Positions 35,653 through 44,570 are shown, numbered from the stretch's first letter. The stretch is 64,000 nucleotides of DNA from JAGVPT01 sp963717445 (GCA_963717445.1 OY970334.1:868001-932000), one strand, 5' to 3'. Translations and numbers: made by a program. Notes: generated by a model from the sequence alone, not told the origin.

Positions 35653-38226
35653 TCAATTGTCGCAATCCTCATACACTTTTGCGGTAGATTCCACGGCTTG
35701 CTGCAGTGTCCTTTCAGCACAGAATTGTCGAATCGCTGGCTGAAATTCTAACCGCGAGTGATTCAGCGACAACTCTAAAGCATTCTTCAAACCATTAGGC
35801 AATGCATGATCGTACATGATCCCAATGTTATGATGCTCAAGGATCTCAGGAAACCAGCCTAGGTTGGGAACGATGATGGGGCAATCGAAGCTGGAAAATA
35901 ACATCGCAGTTCCGGAATGGAGAATTTCGCGAAAAGGAAGAATGCCAAAATCTGCGCTACGCATATACAGCTGTATTTCATCCTCCGAAATATACCGATT
36001 CACAATTGTTATCCGAGAATCGTTTAAAGCGCTCATCTGTACTTGAGTCTCCAATGCCGCATCGCAAAACTCTCCAACAATGAAAAGGCGAACAGGCTCT
36101 TCCGGGTTCCACTCTCGGAATGTATCGATCAATTCAGAAACTCCTTTGTACGGTAACACTTTTCCAAAAAAGAGATACATCAGATCACCGCGTCTTATTC
36201 CCAAGCGCCCACGGGCAAAATCGGTCGAGACGGAATCAGGATATATTCCTCGATAATGAGGGTGTGGGGTATACGAGACTGCCTCGCTCCTTCCGTACGA
36301 TTCCCACAGTAAGTCTGTCGCCTTTAACGATAACGATATTATTTCGTCGCTCATTGTCGTTAATGAGGCTAAAAATATTTTTTCCACTTTCCTGTGAGCA
36401 AAATCGTGGGATCGGTCATTATGATATGTCCACACCACTTTAATGCCGCAAATGCGGCAGAGTACTAGTCCCAGCAAGAATCGAAGAGCCTTGAGAAGCG
36501 ATATGAAGGCCCGCTTATCGCTATAGATACGATGAACGAAATGAAAATGCAGAATGATAATCAGTAACCCTGCATCTCGATCTCTTTCACGTCTTCGAGT
36601 ATACAACAACCAAGGAAGATGAATAAGAAAACTGCGGAAATTCAATTCACGCATTTCGATGTTTGGATATGACTTCTCTAAAGCGGCATGGAGTGATGTT
36701 AGATGTGGATTCCGGTCATTCCACAATGGGTCGACATAAACCACTCTTTTCGCCGATCTAGCGGTGCTATTGATCCGTAAAAAATTGGACACTCCAAATG
36801 ATTGAAGAATATTTTTCGTTAAGCGAAGTGCGATCGGAAACAAACCGCGGAGCAAAAGGAAAACAATAAGGCAAGCAATAAAAAGGATCATGAGACCCCA
36901 TTGTATCGGCCTCCTTGAGTTAATGGCAAGAGATATTAACGGAGATGCAACGCCGTACATCCCAGCAGAAAGAACGATTCCCGGCAACCATTGCCAGAAA
37001 AGCGGGCTCAAAGGAAGAGAAAAGCTTCGATGGAGCTGAAACAATAGCAACAACATTAATACGGAATTAAATATGAAAAAACACCCTGCGACCCCGACAA
37101 TTCCCCAATGCACTCCCAGAAGAAAACTGAAAACTAATACCGGGGCGGATACTACAGCGTACACCATGAATCGATGAGAATCGCCAATCGCTAACATCGC
37201 AGAGCCTGACAGCGAGAGTAATGATTGGCGCATCGCTTCTAGAATAAGTATTTGCATCACTGGAATTGCAGGCAGCCATTTTTCACCGATCCATAATGGT
37301 ACGAACAGAGGAATTACGGCAAGAATACCTGCAAGAATGGGAAGAGAAAGTACAGTAATAAATTGAGTGTCCCGACAGAAGAATGAAAATACTTTTTTTT
37401 TTGAAAGTTGAAAACGAGCATAGACAGGAAGCACCATCTGATTCATGACACCTGAAATAATCTCTTGTTGAAAAGCAAGAATGCGGTATGAAAAATTATA
37501 CATCCCCAGAGCAGACGGCCCCAATATCTTCCCTACGATCGCGTCATCACAATACTTACCGATGAAATTCAAAAAATTAAAAGAGGCAACATGCTTCCCA
37601 AAGCGATACAAAACAGATGCATCTTTGGTGCGAAAATGAAATGGCGGCCTCCATTCAATACTCCACCAAAGCCATAGAGTGCGAACTAATGACGTTGTAA
37701 TATTCTGGACGACAAACACCCAAACCGAGGCGGTATAATGAAGAACAACCAGAGCCGCCAATACTCCGATGGCTGTGCCTGTTGCATCAATGCGCGCAAA
37801 TATTCGGAAATTGAATTGTCTACTTATCAAAGCACGGGGGACGATTTGCAACGCTACGAGTGGCACAACCCAAATTGCGATTCGTATGAGGAAAGAAAAC
37901 GATGGGAGGGCAAACCATGATTCGATATATTTTGCTGAGAGACAAACAATTCCAGTGATGAGCAAAGAAGAAGCGAGGACCGTCCAGAATACCGACACAA
38001 ATTGCTCGTCCTCGACGAATTCTTTTTGCACCAACGCGCTCCCCATACCAAACTCGATAAGAATTCCACTGACAGTGGTAAAAATGGAAACAATTGCAAA
38101 AAGTCCAAAATCACCCGGGGAGAGAAACCGCGCGAGGATAAGAAGGAAAATAATTTGAACAATGCCTTGAAAAAAACGCAAGCCTACTTGCCAAGGGTAT
38201 TCTCGCAGTTGAATCTCAGACATCAT
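35653..38226 (-). CDS. Fusion of an oligosaccharide flippase (Wzx/PST) and a GT4-like glycosyltransferase
   Basis: 857 residues in one open frame. Residues 1-475 are a polysaccharide flippase: 12-14 hydrophobic segments, with the family start QVGLRFFQGIVQIIFLLILA and LARFLSPGDFG. Residues ~493-857 are a soluble glycosyltransferase with VVYVDPLWNDRNPH at its start, YLFFGKVLPYKGVSELI in the middle and DFGILPFREILHSGTAM near the end, which match the GT4 donor-binding domain. A flippase moves lipid-linked glycans across the inner membrane; a transferase on the same chain would add a sugar before or during export. ATG at 38226 or 38223. It opens the glycan locus. Confidence 0.88.
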   Translation of the reverse strand: MMSEIQLREYPWQVGLRFFQGIVQIIFLLILARFLSPGDFGLFAIVSIFTTVSGILIEFGMGSALVQKEFVEDEQFVSVFWTVLASSLLITGIVCLSAKYIESWFALPSFSFLIRIAIWVVPLVALQIVPRALISRQFNFRIFARIDATGTAIGVLAALVVLHYTASVWVFVVQNITTSLVRTLWLWWSIEWRPPFHFRTKDASVLYRFGKHVASFNFLNFIGKYCDDAIVGKILGPSALGMYNFSYRILAFQQEIISGVMNQMVLPVYARFQLSKKKVFSFFCRDTQFITVLSLPILAGILAVIPLFVPLWIGEKWLPAIPVMQILILEAMRQSLLSLSGSAMLAIGDSHRFMVYAVVSAPVLVFSFLLGVHWGIVGVAGCFFIFNSVLMLLLLFQLHRSFSLPLSPLFWQWLPGIVLSAGMYGVASPLISLAINSRRPIQWGLMILFIACLIVFLLLRGLFPIALRLTKNILQSFGVSNFLRINSTARSAKRVVYVDPLWNDRNPHLTSLHAALEKSYPNIEMRELNFRSFLIHLPWLLYTRRRERDRDAGLLIIILHFHFVHRIYSDKRAFISLLKALRFLLGLVLCRICGIKVVWTYHNDRSHDFAHRKVEKIFLASLTTMSDEIISLSLKATDLLWESYGRSEAVSYTPHPHYRGIYPDSVSTDFARGRLGIRRGDLMYLFFGKVLPYKGVSELIDTFREWNPEEPVRLFIVGEFCDAALETQVQMSALNDSRITIVNRYISEDEIQLYMRSADFGILPFREILHSGTAMLFSSFDCPIIVPNLGWFPEILEHHNIGIMYDHALPNGLKNALELSLNHSRLEFQPAIRQFCAERTLQQAVESTAKVYEDCDN

Positions 38227-38808
38227 GTTGCGTCAACCGGATTATTTTTAAAAAGCGCGACACTGCAGTTGAAAAGGTGTGAAAGGATGAGAAAAAAAAT
38301 GAACCAATGCTTACCACAGTAACGAGAGTGATAGGAGACATAAAAAGGTTCGGTTTAGATACAAAGGAACTTTGCCGTAATATCTCCGGGAATCTCTCTA
38401 CAATTTGAGGATGATCGCTTACAAAACACTTCTTTCTTCGATGCAGACTTCAAAAATAAAAAATGGAGCAATCTGTCAACCTGTAAATTTTGATTCTAAC
38501 GATTTTGAGGCAAACAAAGTCGTGATCGTGCTGCGTGACTTTCAATCCTAAAAAATATACAAATATTATTTTTTATGTCAAAGGTGGGATTCTAGGACTT
38601 GGACGAAGTATCTAGACAGGGCAGAAGATTATCTTCTAGACGAGTGATGGTATTTCATAACGTTAAGGATGGGCCATCGTGCAACAACCCCATTAAACCG
38701 AACCGAATAGGCTATGATCCTTAAAGAGAAGAAATCACCCACTACACTATTTATTGGTACAGCATTTCTATTCAAAACGACAGCGTCACTTGAACCGTCG
38801 AATATTTT
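38227..38808. other. 582-bp intergenic stretch
   Basis: No gene is recognised. Only short plus-strand frames without ribosome sites occur. It should hold the promoter of the glycan locus, but I could not find paired -35/-10 boxes with good spacing. No terminator hairpin with a T-run follows the EF-G paralogue stop at 38809. Confidence 0.5.
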
Positions 38809-40920
38809 CTATTCCTCCACCCCTTTCGATTTCTCGTATTCCTCAATGATCTTCACAGCGACTTCGTGAGGAACTTCTTCGTAATGTGAGAACTTTTGCT
38901 TATGAATTCCCCGTCCTTGCGTCATTGAACGAAGCGTGGTGGAATACCGGTACAACTCTTTCAAGGGGACCAGCGCTTTGATGATCTGATGAGCATTGTC
39001 AGAATCCATCCCCAATATTTTTCCGCGCCGGCTCGACAAGTCCCCCATCACATCTCCCATGTGTTCTTCCGGAACCATCACCTCGACTTCATAGAGCGGC
39101 TCGAGCAAAATCGGCTTTGCTTCCTTGAAACCTTTTTTAAATGCCATCTTCCCAGCTATCTTGAAGGACATATCGTCGGAATCAACGTCATGATACGAAC
39201 CGTAATGGAGTGTCGCTTTCACATCGACAACCTGATAGCCGGCGATGACTCCGCTCGTCAACGCCTCCACAATACCTTTTTCAACAGCCGGAACAAATCT
39301 GCCGGGAACGACACCGCCGACAATTGCATCTTCAAATTCAAATCCGGTTCCGCGCTGGATCGGTTCAATTTTCAGATGGACGTGCCCGTATTGGCCGCGT
39401 CCGCCCGATTGCTTTTTGTGTTTATATTCGGCGTCGGCGACGACGCCCTTAATCGTTTCTTTGTAGGGTATGCGGGGCTCAACCACGTCGACATCCACGC
39501 CGAATTTTTCTTTGAGACGTTTTATAATAATCGCAAGATGGAGTTCGCCCTGTCCCTGGACCACTGTCTGCTTCGTTTCGGGATCATAGTGAACGATGAA
39601 CGTGGGGTCTTCTTCGTGAAGCGAATGAAGACCGGAGCCGATTTTATCTTCTTCCCCTTTCGCCTTCGCCAGGATGGCGTTCGCGATAACCGGATCGGGA
39701 AAAACTATCGGTGGATAAAGAACAGGAAAGGTTTTAGCGCTCAATGTATTGTTGGTATGGGTATCTTTCAGCTTCACGACTGCCCCTAAATCCCCGGCGT
39801 TGATCTTTGCGACTTCTTTACGCTCACGGCCGTTCATGACAAAAATCTGGCCGAGCCTCTCGGACTTGCTGTTTGTCTCATTGAGTAAATCTATTCCTGC
39901 AGAAATGGAGCCGGTGATGACTTTGAAAAAGGAAAGCTCGCCGACGTGAGGCTCGGAGACGGTCTTGAAGACAAGCAATGACGGCGCTGCCGACGCATCG
40001 ATTTTCACTTCAATTTCCTTCTTGCTCGATGGTTCGATGCCATTACCATGACCGTGCTCGAGGGGTGACGGACAATACTTCACGATAAAATTCAGCGTAT
40101 TCAACACGCCGATGTTAATCACCGGCGAGGCAGAAAAAATGGGAAATACTTTCCGCTCGACAATTCCCCGTTTCAACCCCACGCGAATATCTTCTTCCGA
40201 AAGGGTCCCATTCTCGAAGAATTTATTGAGCAGCATTTCATCGGACTCGGCGATTTTTTCTATCAACTCTTCGTGAAGGTGCGTGGCGCGCTCTTGCAAT
40301 TCTGCAGGCACTGCCTCTTCGGTGAATTTTCCGTTCGTCGACGGTTCAAATTTCAACAGCTTCATCGAGAGAACGTCGACAACACCGGTGATGCCGGGCC
40401 CCGTACTCACGGGAAACGTTACAAGCACGGCGTCGTGAGAACATCGGTCTTTTATTGCGTTGACGGTGCGTTCGAAATCAATGTTATCGTGGTCGACTTT
40501 TGTTATCACAAACAAGGACGGGAGAGAATACTCTTCAATATATTTCCAGACGATTTCCGTTCCGACTTCAACCCCCTCGAATGCCTTGACAAAAACGATT
40601 GCCGCATCAGACACACGAAGCGCAGCTTTCACTTCGCCGGTGAAGTCCGTATATCCGGGAGTATCGAGAATATTCACTTTGGTTGCATCGAGATCGGTGA
40701 CGAGCAGAGAGGTATTGATAGAAATGTGGCGTTCGATTTCGTCCTGATGGTAATCGGAAACCGACGACCCGTCGTCGACTTTTCCCTGGCGGTTCGTCGC
40801 CCCCGTTGCATAGAGTGCGGCTTCGGCGAAGGATGTTTTTCCCGAACCTCCATGGCCGATGAGTGCAACCGTTCTCACGGCATTTGAAGCGTATTCTTTT
40901 TGTAAAGGATGCTGGCTCAC
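38809..40920 (-). CDS. Elongation factor G paralogue (FusA2/EF-G-like GTPase)
   Basis: 703 residues with full EF-G domain order. The G domain has P-loop GHGGSGKTS instead of the canonical AHIDAGKTT, then DTPGYTDF and TKVD. Domain IV has the GGRGQYGHVHLKIEP motif, and the C-terminus has MTQGRGIHKQKFSHYEEVP. Such variants belong to the EF-G2-like group, whose role is less clear than that of translocating EF-G; the main fusA would sit in the str operon elsewhere. The frame opens with GTG at 40920, preceded by AAGGAG, which decides the start. Confidence 0.93.
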   Translation of the reverse strand: MSQHPLQKEYASNAVRTVALIGHGGSGKTSFAEAALYATGATNRQGKVDDGSSVSDYHQDEIERHISINTSLLVTDLDATKVNILDTPGYTDFTGEVKAALRVSDAAIVFVKAFEGVEVGTEIVWKYIEEYSLPSLFVITKVDHDNIDFERTVNAIKDRCSHDAVLVTFPVSTGPGITGVVDVLSMKLLKFEPSTNGKFTEEAVPAELQERATHLHEELIEKIAESDEMLLNKFFENGTLSEEDIRVGLKRGIVERKVFPIFSASPVINIGVLNTLNFIVKYCPSPLEHGHGNGIEPSSKKEIEVKIDASAAPSLLVFKTVSEPHVGELSFFKVITGSISAGIDLLNETNSKSERLGQIFVMNGRERKEVAKINAGDLGAVVKLKDTHTNNTLSAKTFPVLYPPIVFPDPVIANAILAKAKGEEDKIGSGLHSLHEEDPTFIVHYDPETKQTVVQGQGELHLAIIIKRLKEKFGVDVDVVEPRIPYKETIKGVVADAEYKHKKQSGGRGQYGHVHLKIEPIQRGTGFEFEDAIVGGVVPGRFVPAVEKGIVEALTSGVIAGYQVVDVKATLHYGSYHDVDSDDMSFKIAGKMAFKKGFKEAKPILLEPLYEVEVMVPEEHMGDVMGDLSSRRGKILGMDSDNAHQIIKALVPLKELYRYSTTLRSMTQGRGIHKQKFSHYEEVPHEVAVKIIEEYEKSKGVEE

Positions 40921-41068
40921 TATAGACTCCTTAATTTTTTTTGCGAGTAAGCGTGGACGAGATGTTTCATCCTGAGAAGTACTGTCGCGGACGGAATAGT
41001 CTTCTCCGCGGATGAAAGAAACAAGAAGGCAGTGTGAGAAAAACTCTCACATCGTGAAGAATGGTGAA

Positions 41069-41455
41069 TTACCCTCGCAGGCGATTAATGAATGCGGCGA
41101 TGCCTCGAACGACTGACCCAACGATGCCTGCGACTTCCAATACAGGCGCTTCAACTCGTTCCTGCACCTGGCGCTCGAATTCTACAATACTGTCGGCAAT
41201 TTCTTTTATCGATTGAACGGAGCTTTTTATAATCGTCATTTGGTCGTCAATATTCGCCGTTATGGACCGAAGCTTAGAAGTGATCACCTCCATATTTTCC
41301 AGCACCGGAATCACCCTCACACTCACTTCTTTAACGTCGGTTCCAATTTGCCCGAGGATCGCCTTCACCTTTGTCAGGACGACAACGAGGTACACCGCCA
41401 ACGCTGTCAGCGCCAAGACAAGGATAATCTGAGCCATTATCAAGAGAGTGTTCAC
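41069..41455 (-). CDS. DUF948-type single-pass membrane protein
   Basis: 128 residues. One N-terminal membrane helix (IILVLALTALAVYLVVVL) is followed by a long amphipathic helix pattern with heptads (LGQIGTDVKEVSVRVIPVLENM). This matches the DUF948 layout often paired with YtxH proteins in stress or envelope operons. The start is a GTG with GGAG upstream. It follows the YtxH-like gene by 34 bp. Confidence 0.8.
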   Translation of the reverse strand: MNTLLIMAQIILVLALTALAVYLVVVLTKVKAILGQIGTDVKEVSVRVIPVLENMEVITSKLRSITANIDDQMTIIKSSVQSIKEIADSIVEFERQVQERVEAPVLEVAGIVGSVVRGIAAFINRLRG

Positions 41456-41489
41456 GGGGATCTCCGCTTATTGAAGTACAGGATTGTCG

Positions 41490-41882
41490 CTATGATTTGT
41501 TCTTTTCGCCCCGATACGCCTCAGTTCCCGCCCGCACAGCACTTTTTATTTTCGTTTCTTCAGTGCTCACTCTTTCCTTCGCGTCCGTAAGAATCTTCTC
41601 AGCGTCGACGAGAAGAGACTCGGCCCGCTTTTTTGCTTCTGTGATCAAATTCTCCGACCGCTTCTTCCCTTCGTTGATGATATCAACCGCCTTTGACTTG
41701 GCAACGGTAATGTATCCCTCGGCATCGTCGATAATTTCTCCAGCCTTATTTTTGATATCCGCGCGCAGCTCCTTGCCCGGTTTCGGCGCATAGAGCAGCG
41801 CAACCAACGCTCCCACTACTCCTCCGGCAAGAAGTCCGATGAGCAGCCCTCTTCTCATTCCATTATCTTCTTCTGCAGACAT
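41490..41882 (-). CDS. YtxH-domain protein
   Basis: 130 residues from the ATG at 41882, chosen because GGAGG lies just upstream; the longer frame to 42002 has no such site and crosses the promoter. It has the YtxH hallmark, a glycine-rich helix LIGLLAGGVVGALVALLYAP followed by KPGKELR. A long charged alpha-helical tail follows, with repeats such as SENLITEAKKRAESLLVDAE. Such proteins are linked to general stress in other bacteria. It is probably co-transcribed with the DUF948 gene. Confidence 0.85.
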   Translation of the reverse strand: MSAEEDNGMRRGLLIGLLAGGVVGALVALLYAPKPGKELRADIKNKAGEIIDDAEGYITVAKSKAVDIINEGKKRSENLITEAKKRAESLLVDAEKILTDAKERVSTEETKIKSAVRAGTEAYRGEKNKS

Positions 41883-41925
41883 TGAATCCTCCAAGCAAAC
41901 TAACGTTGAAATCGAATTGTGAAAT

Positions 41926-41954
41926 AGAGTAACATTTTTTTCGAGAAAAATCAA
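41926..41954 (-). promoter_or_regulatory. Sigma70-type promoter for the YtxH gene
   Basis: TTGATT (41949-41954), 17 bp, TACTCT (41926-41931) on the minus strand, 44 bp before the ATG. The -10 box is weak. A 130-bp repeat starts only 16 bp upstream. Confidence 0.4.
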
Positions 41955-41969
41955 GCAACTGAAATTTGC

Positions 41970-42098
41970 GGTAGTGCTCAAGTTTGGTAAGGTGATGGAC
42001 ACCTTACCGATTTACCTTACCAAATATTTTGCATAACGTGATTTTTGGGAGTGAGGTGTCCGTCACCTCTCGCTGGAGAAACAAAACTGACCACCACC
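41970..42098 (+). repeat. 130-bp two-hairpin repeat, copy A
   Basis: Matches the reverse complement of 50861-50990 with about five substitutions and one indel (by eye, roughly 95% identity). It contains two short hairpins of opposite polarity around GGTG/CACC stems with TCCGT-type loops. It lies upstream of the YtxH gene, directly before a copy of the 78-bp family. Confidence 0.9.
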
Positions 42099-42126
42099 AA
42101 ATTTACGGTAGCAGCACAATTTCGAA

Positions 42127-42205
42127 AGAGGTCGGACGCCTTGTTGATGTGCATCACCAAACATTCCAACGTCTCACAATGGTCCGGATAATGTGTCCGA
42201 CATCT
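42127..42205. repeat. 78-bp palindromic-end repeat, copy 3
   Basis: Ends AGAGGTCGGACGCCTT and GTGTCCGACATCT are inverted repeats over 79 bp. The core, read on the minus strand, is TTGGAATGTTTGGTG, related to the core of the other copies. Confidence 0.6.
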
Positions 42206-42252
42206 CATAAGCAAAAACGTACCACAACGTTTCCGGGTTTCGAAAATAAAAG

Positions 42253-42285
42253 GAACCGCTCATGTGACATCCACATGAGCAGTTC
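42253..42285 (-). terminator. Rho-independent terminator after the COX24-type gene
   Basis: A 14-bp stem with one mismatch, GAACCGCTCATGTG and its partner CACATGAGCAGTTC, has a 5-nt loop. On the minus strand it is followed by CTTTTATTTT. It lies 7 bp after the small gene's stop. Confidence 0.75.
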
Positions 42286-42291
42286 TTCAAA

Positions 42292-42387
42292 TTATCGGAT
42301 CTTCTTCTTATGACGCATTTTCCGGAGACGCTTTTTTCTTTTATGCGTCGCCATTTTATGTCGTTTGCGTTTTTTTCCGCTAGGCAT
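42292..42387 (-). CDS. COX24/AURKAIP1-domain mini-protein, probable ribosome-associated basic peptide
   Basis: 31 residues, too short for most ORF callers. It starts MPSGKKRKRHKMATHKRKKR and ends in KKKIR; more than half the residues are Lys, Arg or His. This matches the short COX24/AURKAIP1-like proteins of the Bacteroidota group, related to a mitochondrial small-subunit ribosomal protein (mS38). A strong ribosome site AAGGAGGG precedes the ATG, and a terminator follows directly. It lies 21 bp after the zinc-ribbon/TPR gene. Identity rests on the memorable conserved sequence. The ribosomal role is inferred. Confidence 0.88.
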   Translation of the reverse strand: MPSGKKRKRHKMATHKRKKRLRKMRHKKKIR

Positions 42388-42408
42388 ACAACATGCCCTC
42401 CTTAAGAA

Positions 42409-43287
42409 TTATTGTTGAATAGTTGAATGTTGAGTGAGTATCTGCTGCGCACGCTGTCCAATTTGCGTATTGGGATTCACATCAGCGGCCTTTTTGAACC
42501 ACTCGTTCGACAACGCAAGGTTTCCCTGATTGAGAGTCACGATGCCGAGGTTGAACATCGCCATTTGGTGCTTTGGATCGTATGTCAACGCCGTCTGCAT
42601 TTCTTTTATCGCCGTTGGCGAATCGCCGCTTTCATAATAACATATTCCCATATCCACACGCGCATTGGCATCGGCTGGTTTGAGGTGTAAATATTTTTTG
42701 TACATTTCAATCGCACGGGGCATAAATTTCGCATCATGAAGGGCGTTTGCCAATTGGAGCAACGTGCCGGCATCGTCAGGATGTGCATCGGCATTTTTCT
42801 GGAGCTCCTCGATGTCGCTCACCAGCGTTGGGCTTACGGCGGGTCCGGAGTTATTGTCGACGGATTGATTTTCCGTTGACACCTCTTTTGGAGAGTTGCG
42901 CAATAAGCCAATACCGACAAGAACGATAACAATAACTGCCCCGGCGATCGACAATACTTTCCACGATTCGATCCTTTTTCCCGCTTCTCTTTTCCTGTCC
43001 GGCTGCCGGTCAGAAGCTGCTCCTTTTTTCTTTGCTGACGTTTTAGCCTGTGGTGCCGATGGCGCGCCGGTCAAAGCCGACCCGCAGCCGCTGCAGACAA
43101 CATTCTCAGACAAATTTGGAATTCCACAGGAAGGACAAACGATGGTCGATACCGAAGGGGCGCGTTCTTCTATTGCCGCCGTCTCCTCATCCCACAGCAC
43201 TGCCATTCCGCACTTCGCGCAAAATTTATCACCAAGAGCGAGTGCCGACCCGCAACTCCCGCACAGAATGGATGGTTTTACAGCCAC
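42409..43287 (-). CDS. Zinc-ribbon membrane protein with TPR domain
   Basis: 292 residues. Two N-terminal zinc ribbons are visible, with CGSCG/CAKCG (residues ~9-25) and CPSCG/CSGCG (~50-70). A basic linker leads to one membrane helix (VLSIAGAVIVIVLVGIGLL), and two to three TPR units follow (DAGTLLQLANALHDAKFM, ANARVDMGICYYESGD). This predicts a protein with its ribbons in the cytoplasm and TPRs in the periplasm. Role unknown; perhaps assembly of an envelope complex. The start is a GTG at 43287, 21 bp after the HU gene stop. Confidence 0.8.
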   Translation of the reverse strand: MAVKPSILCGSCGSALALGDKFCAKCGMAVLWDEETAAIEERAPSVSTIVCPSCGIPNLSENVVCSGCGSALTGAPSAPQAKTSAKKKGAASDRQPDRKREAGKRIESWKVLSIAGAVIVIVLVGIGLLRNSPKEVSTENQSVDNNSGPAVSPTLVSDIEELQKNADAHPDDAGTLLQLANALHDAKFMPRAIEMYKKYLHLKPADANARVDMGICYYESGDSPTAIKEMQTALTYDPKHQMAMFNLGIVTLNQGNLALSNEWFKKAADVNPNTQIGQRAQQILTQHSTIQQ

Positions 43288-43308
43288 GATGCTTTCTTTG
43301 CGAAAAAC

Positions 43309-43605
43309 TTAGCCAAGGGTTTTCTTAAGGTTCTCATTTACGATAGCTTTCAAATCTTTTGAGACTTTAAAAATTGGAACATAATGTTCGTCAACCTGCA
43401 CTTGTTCGCCCGTGCGCGGGTTGCGAGCAACCCTCCCTTTCCGCTTCTTCACTTTGAAACTGCCGAAGCCCCGTATCTCAATATTTTTACCGTCACGCAA
43501 CGAAGCGATCACGGTTTGGATGAATCCGTCGACAACCGCTTCAGTTTCAACCTTCGTCAAGCCTGTGCCCGAAGCAATGACGTCAACGATATCTGCTTTG
43601 GTCAA
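43309..43605 (-). CDS. HU/IHF-family DNA-binding protein
   Basis: 98 residues with the family motif GFGSFKVKKRKGRVARNPRTG in two parts: GFGSFKVKKR and GRVARNPRTG, where the Pro intercalates in DNA. It compacts and bends DNA in the nucleoid. The start is TTG at 43605: AGGAG lies 8 nt upstream and the TKADIVDVIA N-terminus fits the family, so no ATG is missing. It follows sppA by 18 bp. Confidence 0.95.
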   Translation of the reverse strand: MTKADIVDVIASGTGLTKVETEAVVDGFIQTVIASLRDGKNIEIRGFGSFKVKKRKGRVARNPRTGEQVQVDEHYVPIFKVSKDLKAIVNENLKKTLG

Positions 43606-43623
43606 GTGCGTTCTCCTGTATTG

Positions 43624-44526
43624 TTACGGTTGTGTGAGTTTATATTGCAGCATCGGTTGGCTCAGCAGTTCCTGCTTTAAACCGACAATTTCCTCTTTCA
43701 GGCTGCCGAACAAAATGTCCGACAACCGCTCTTTTTTTCTCTCCTTGATAATTTTTGGAGTTCCAGAAATCTTGGCAAGATGAGCGGCGAGAGCAATTGC
43801 GTCTTCGTACGTTCCCAGCGTGTCCACGAGCCCCACTTCGTACGCCTTTCTTCCCGTAAAGATTCTCCCGTCAGCGAGTTTTTTCGCAACCTCGGGCGAA
43901 AGCTTTCGTTCGGTTTCCACAACGCTAAGAAATTGCTGATAAACGTCGTCGATCGTTTCCTGAAAATATTTTTTTTCTTCCTCGGTCATCTCCCTGTACG
44001 GACTCCCCGTGTCTTTGAACTTCCCGCTTTTCACCGTCGTAGTGCCGACCCCGACCTTGCCCATCAATTGATTGAAATTCATGAACTGTGAAATAACGCC
44101 GATGCTCCCTGTTACCGTTCCGGGGTTTGCAACAATTTTACTCGAGCCGCACGAAACATAATACCCGCCGCTCGCCGCTACCGATCCCATGGAGACAACG
44201 ACCGGTTTTCCCTCGTCGCGTGTCTTCTTAACTTCTTCATAAATTTCCTGACTCGCCGAAACCCCCCCTCCCGGAGAGTCAACACGAAACACTATTCCCT
44301 TCACAGAAGAGTTCTCACGATACTTTTTGAACTGCCGGACAATATTATCCGACGAAAGAATTTCATCTTTCAACTCAACAATAGCCAGCGTTCCACCCGT
44401 GCCGGACGAATAATTTTCATCGTTGTCTCCCTGGAAGATAAAAAAAAGGATGGCTCCCCAAAACAAAACAAAAAGAAGGAACACTGTTCCGATGCCAGCA
44501 AGCACCCATTTTGTTGTTTTGGTCAT
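43624..44526 (-). CDS. sppA: Signal peptide peptidase SppA (short 36K type)
   Basis: 300 residues with one N-terminal membrane anchor. The catalytic Ser119 lies in SVAASGGYY and Lys171 in KSGKFKD. The 52-residue spacing equals that of Bacillus SppA (Ser147/Lys199). The RVDSPGGGVSASQEI block is also conserved. It degrades cleaved signal peptides at the membrane. A strong promoter lies 45 bp upstream; HU follows and is probably co-transcribed. Confidence 0.95.
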   Translation of the reverse strand: MTKTTKWVLAGIGTVFLLFVLFWGAILFFIFQGDNDENYSSGTGGTLAIVELKDEILSSDNIVRQFKKYRENSSVKGIVFRVDSPGGGVSASQEIYEEVKKTRDEGKPVVVSMGSVAASGGYYVSCGSSKIVANPGTVTGSIGVISQFMNFNQLMGKVGVGTTTVKSGKFKDTGSPYREMTEEEKKYFQETIDDVYQQFLSVVETERKLSPEVAKKLADGRIFTGRKAYEVGLVDTLGTYEDAIALAAHLAKISGTPKIIKERKKERLSDILFGSLKEEIVGLKQELLSQPMLQYKLTQP

Positions 44527-44570
44527 AGTATGGCGACGAAAAAAGTTCCTAAGTTGTTGAAACTTATATA

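Noticed and set aside
38989..39789. 266-residue plus-strand frame
   Set aside because: Antisense shadow of the EF-G paralogue; no ribosome site and no motif.
41034..41050. GTGAGA/TCTCAC hairpin upstream of the EF-G paralogue
   Set aside because: A 6-bp stem without a T-run; too weak to call a terminator or attenuator.
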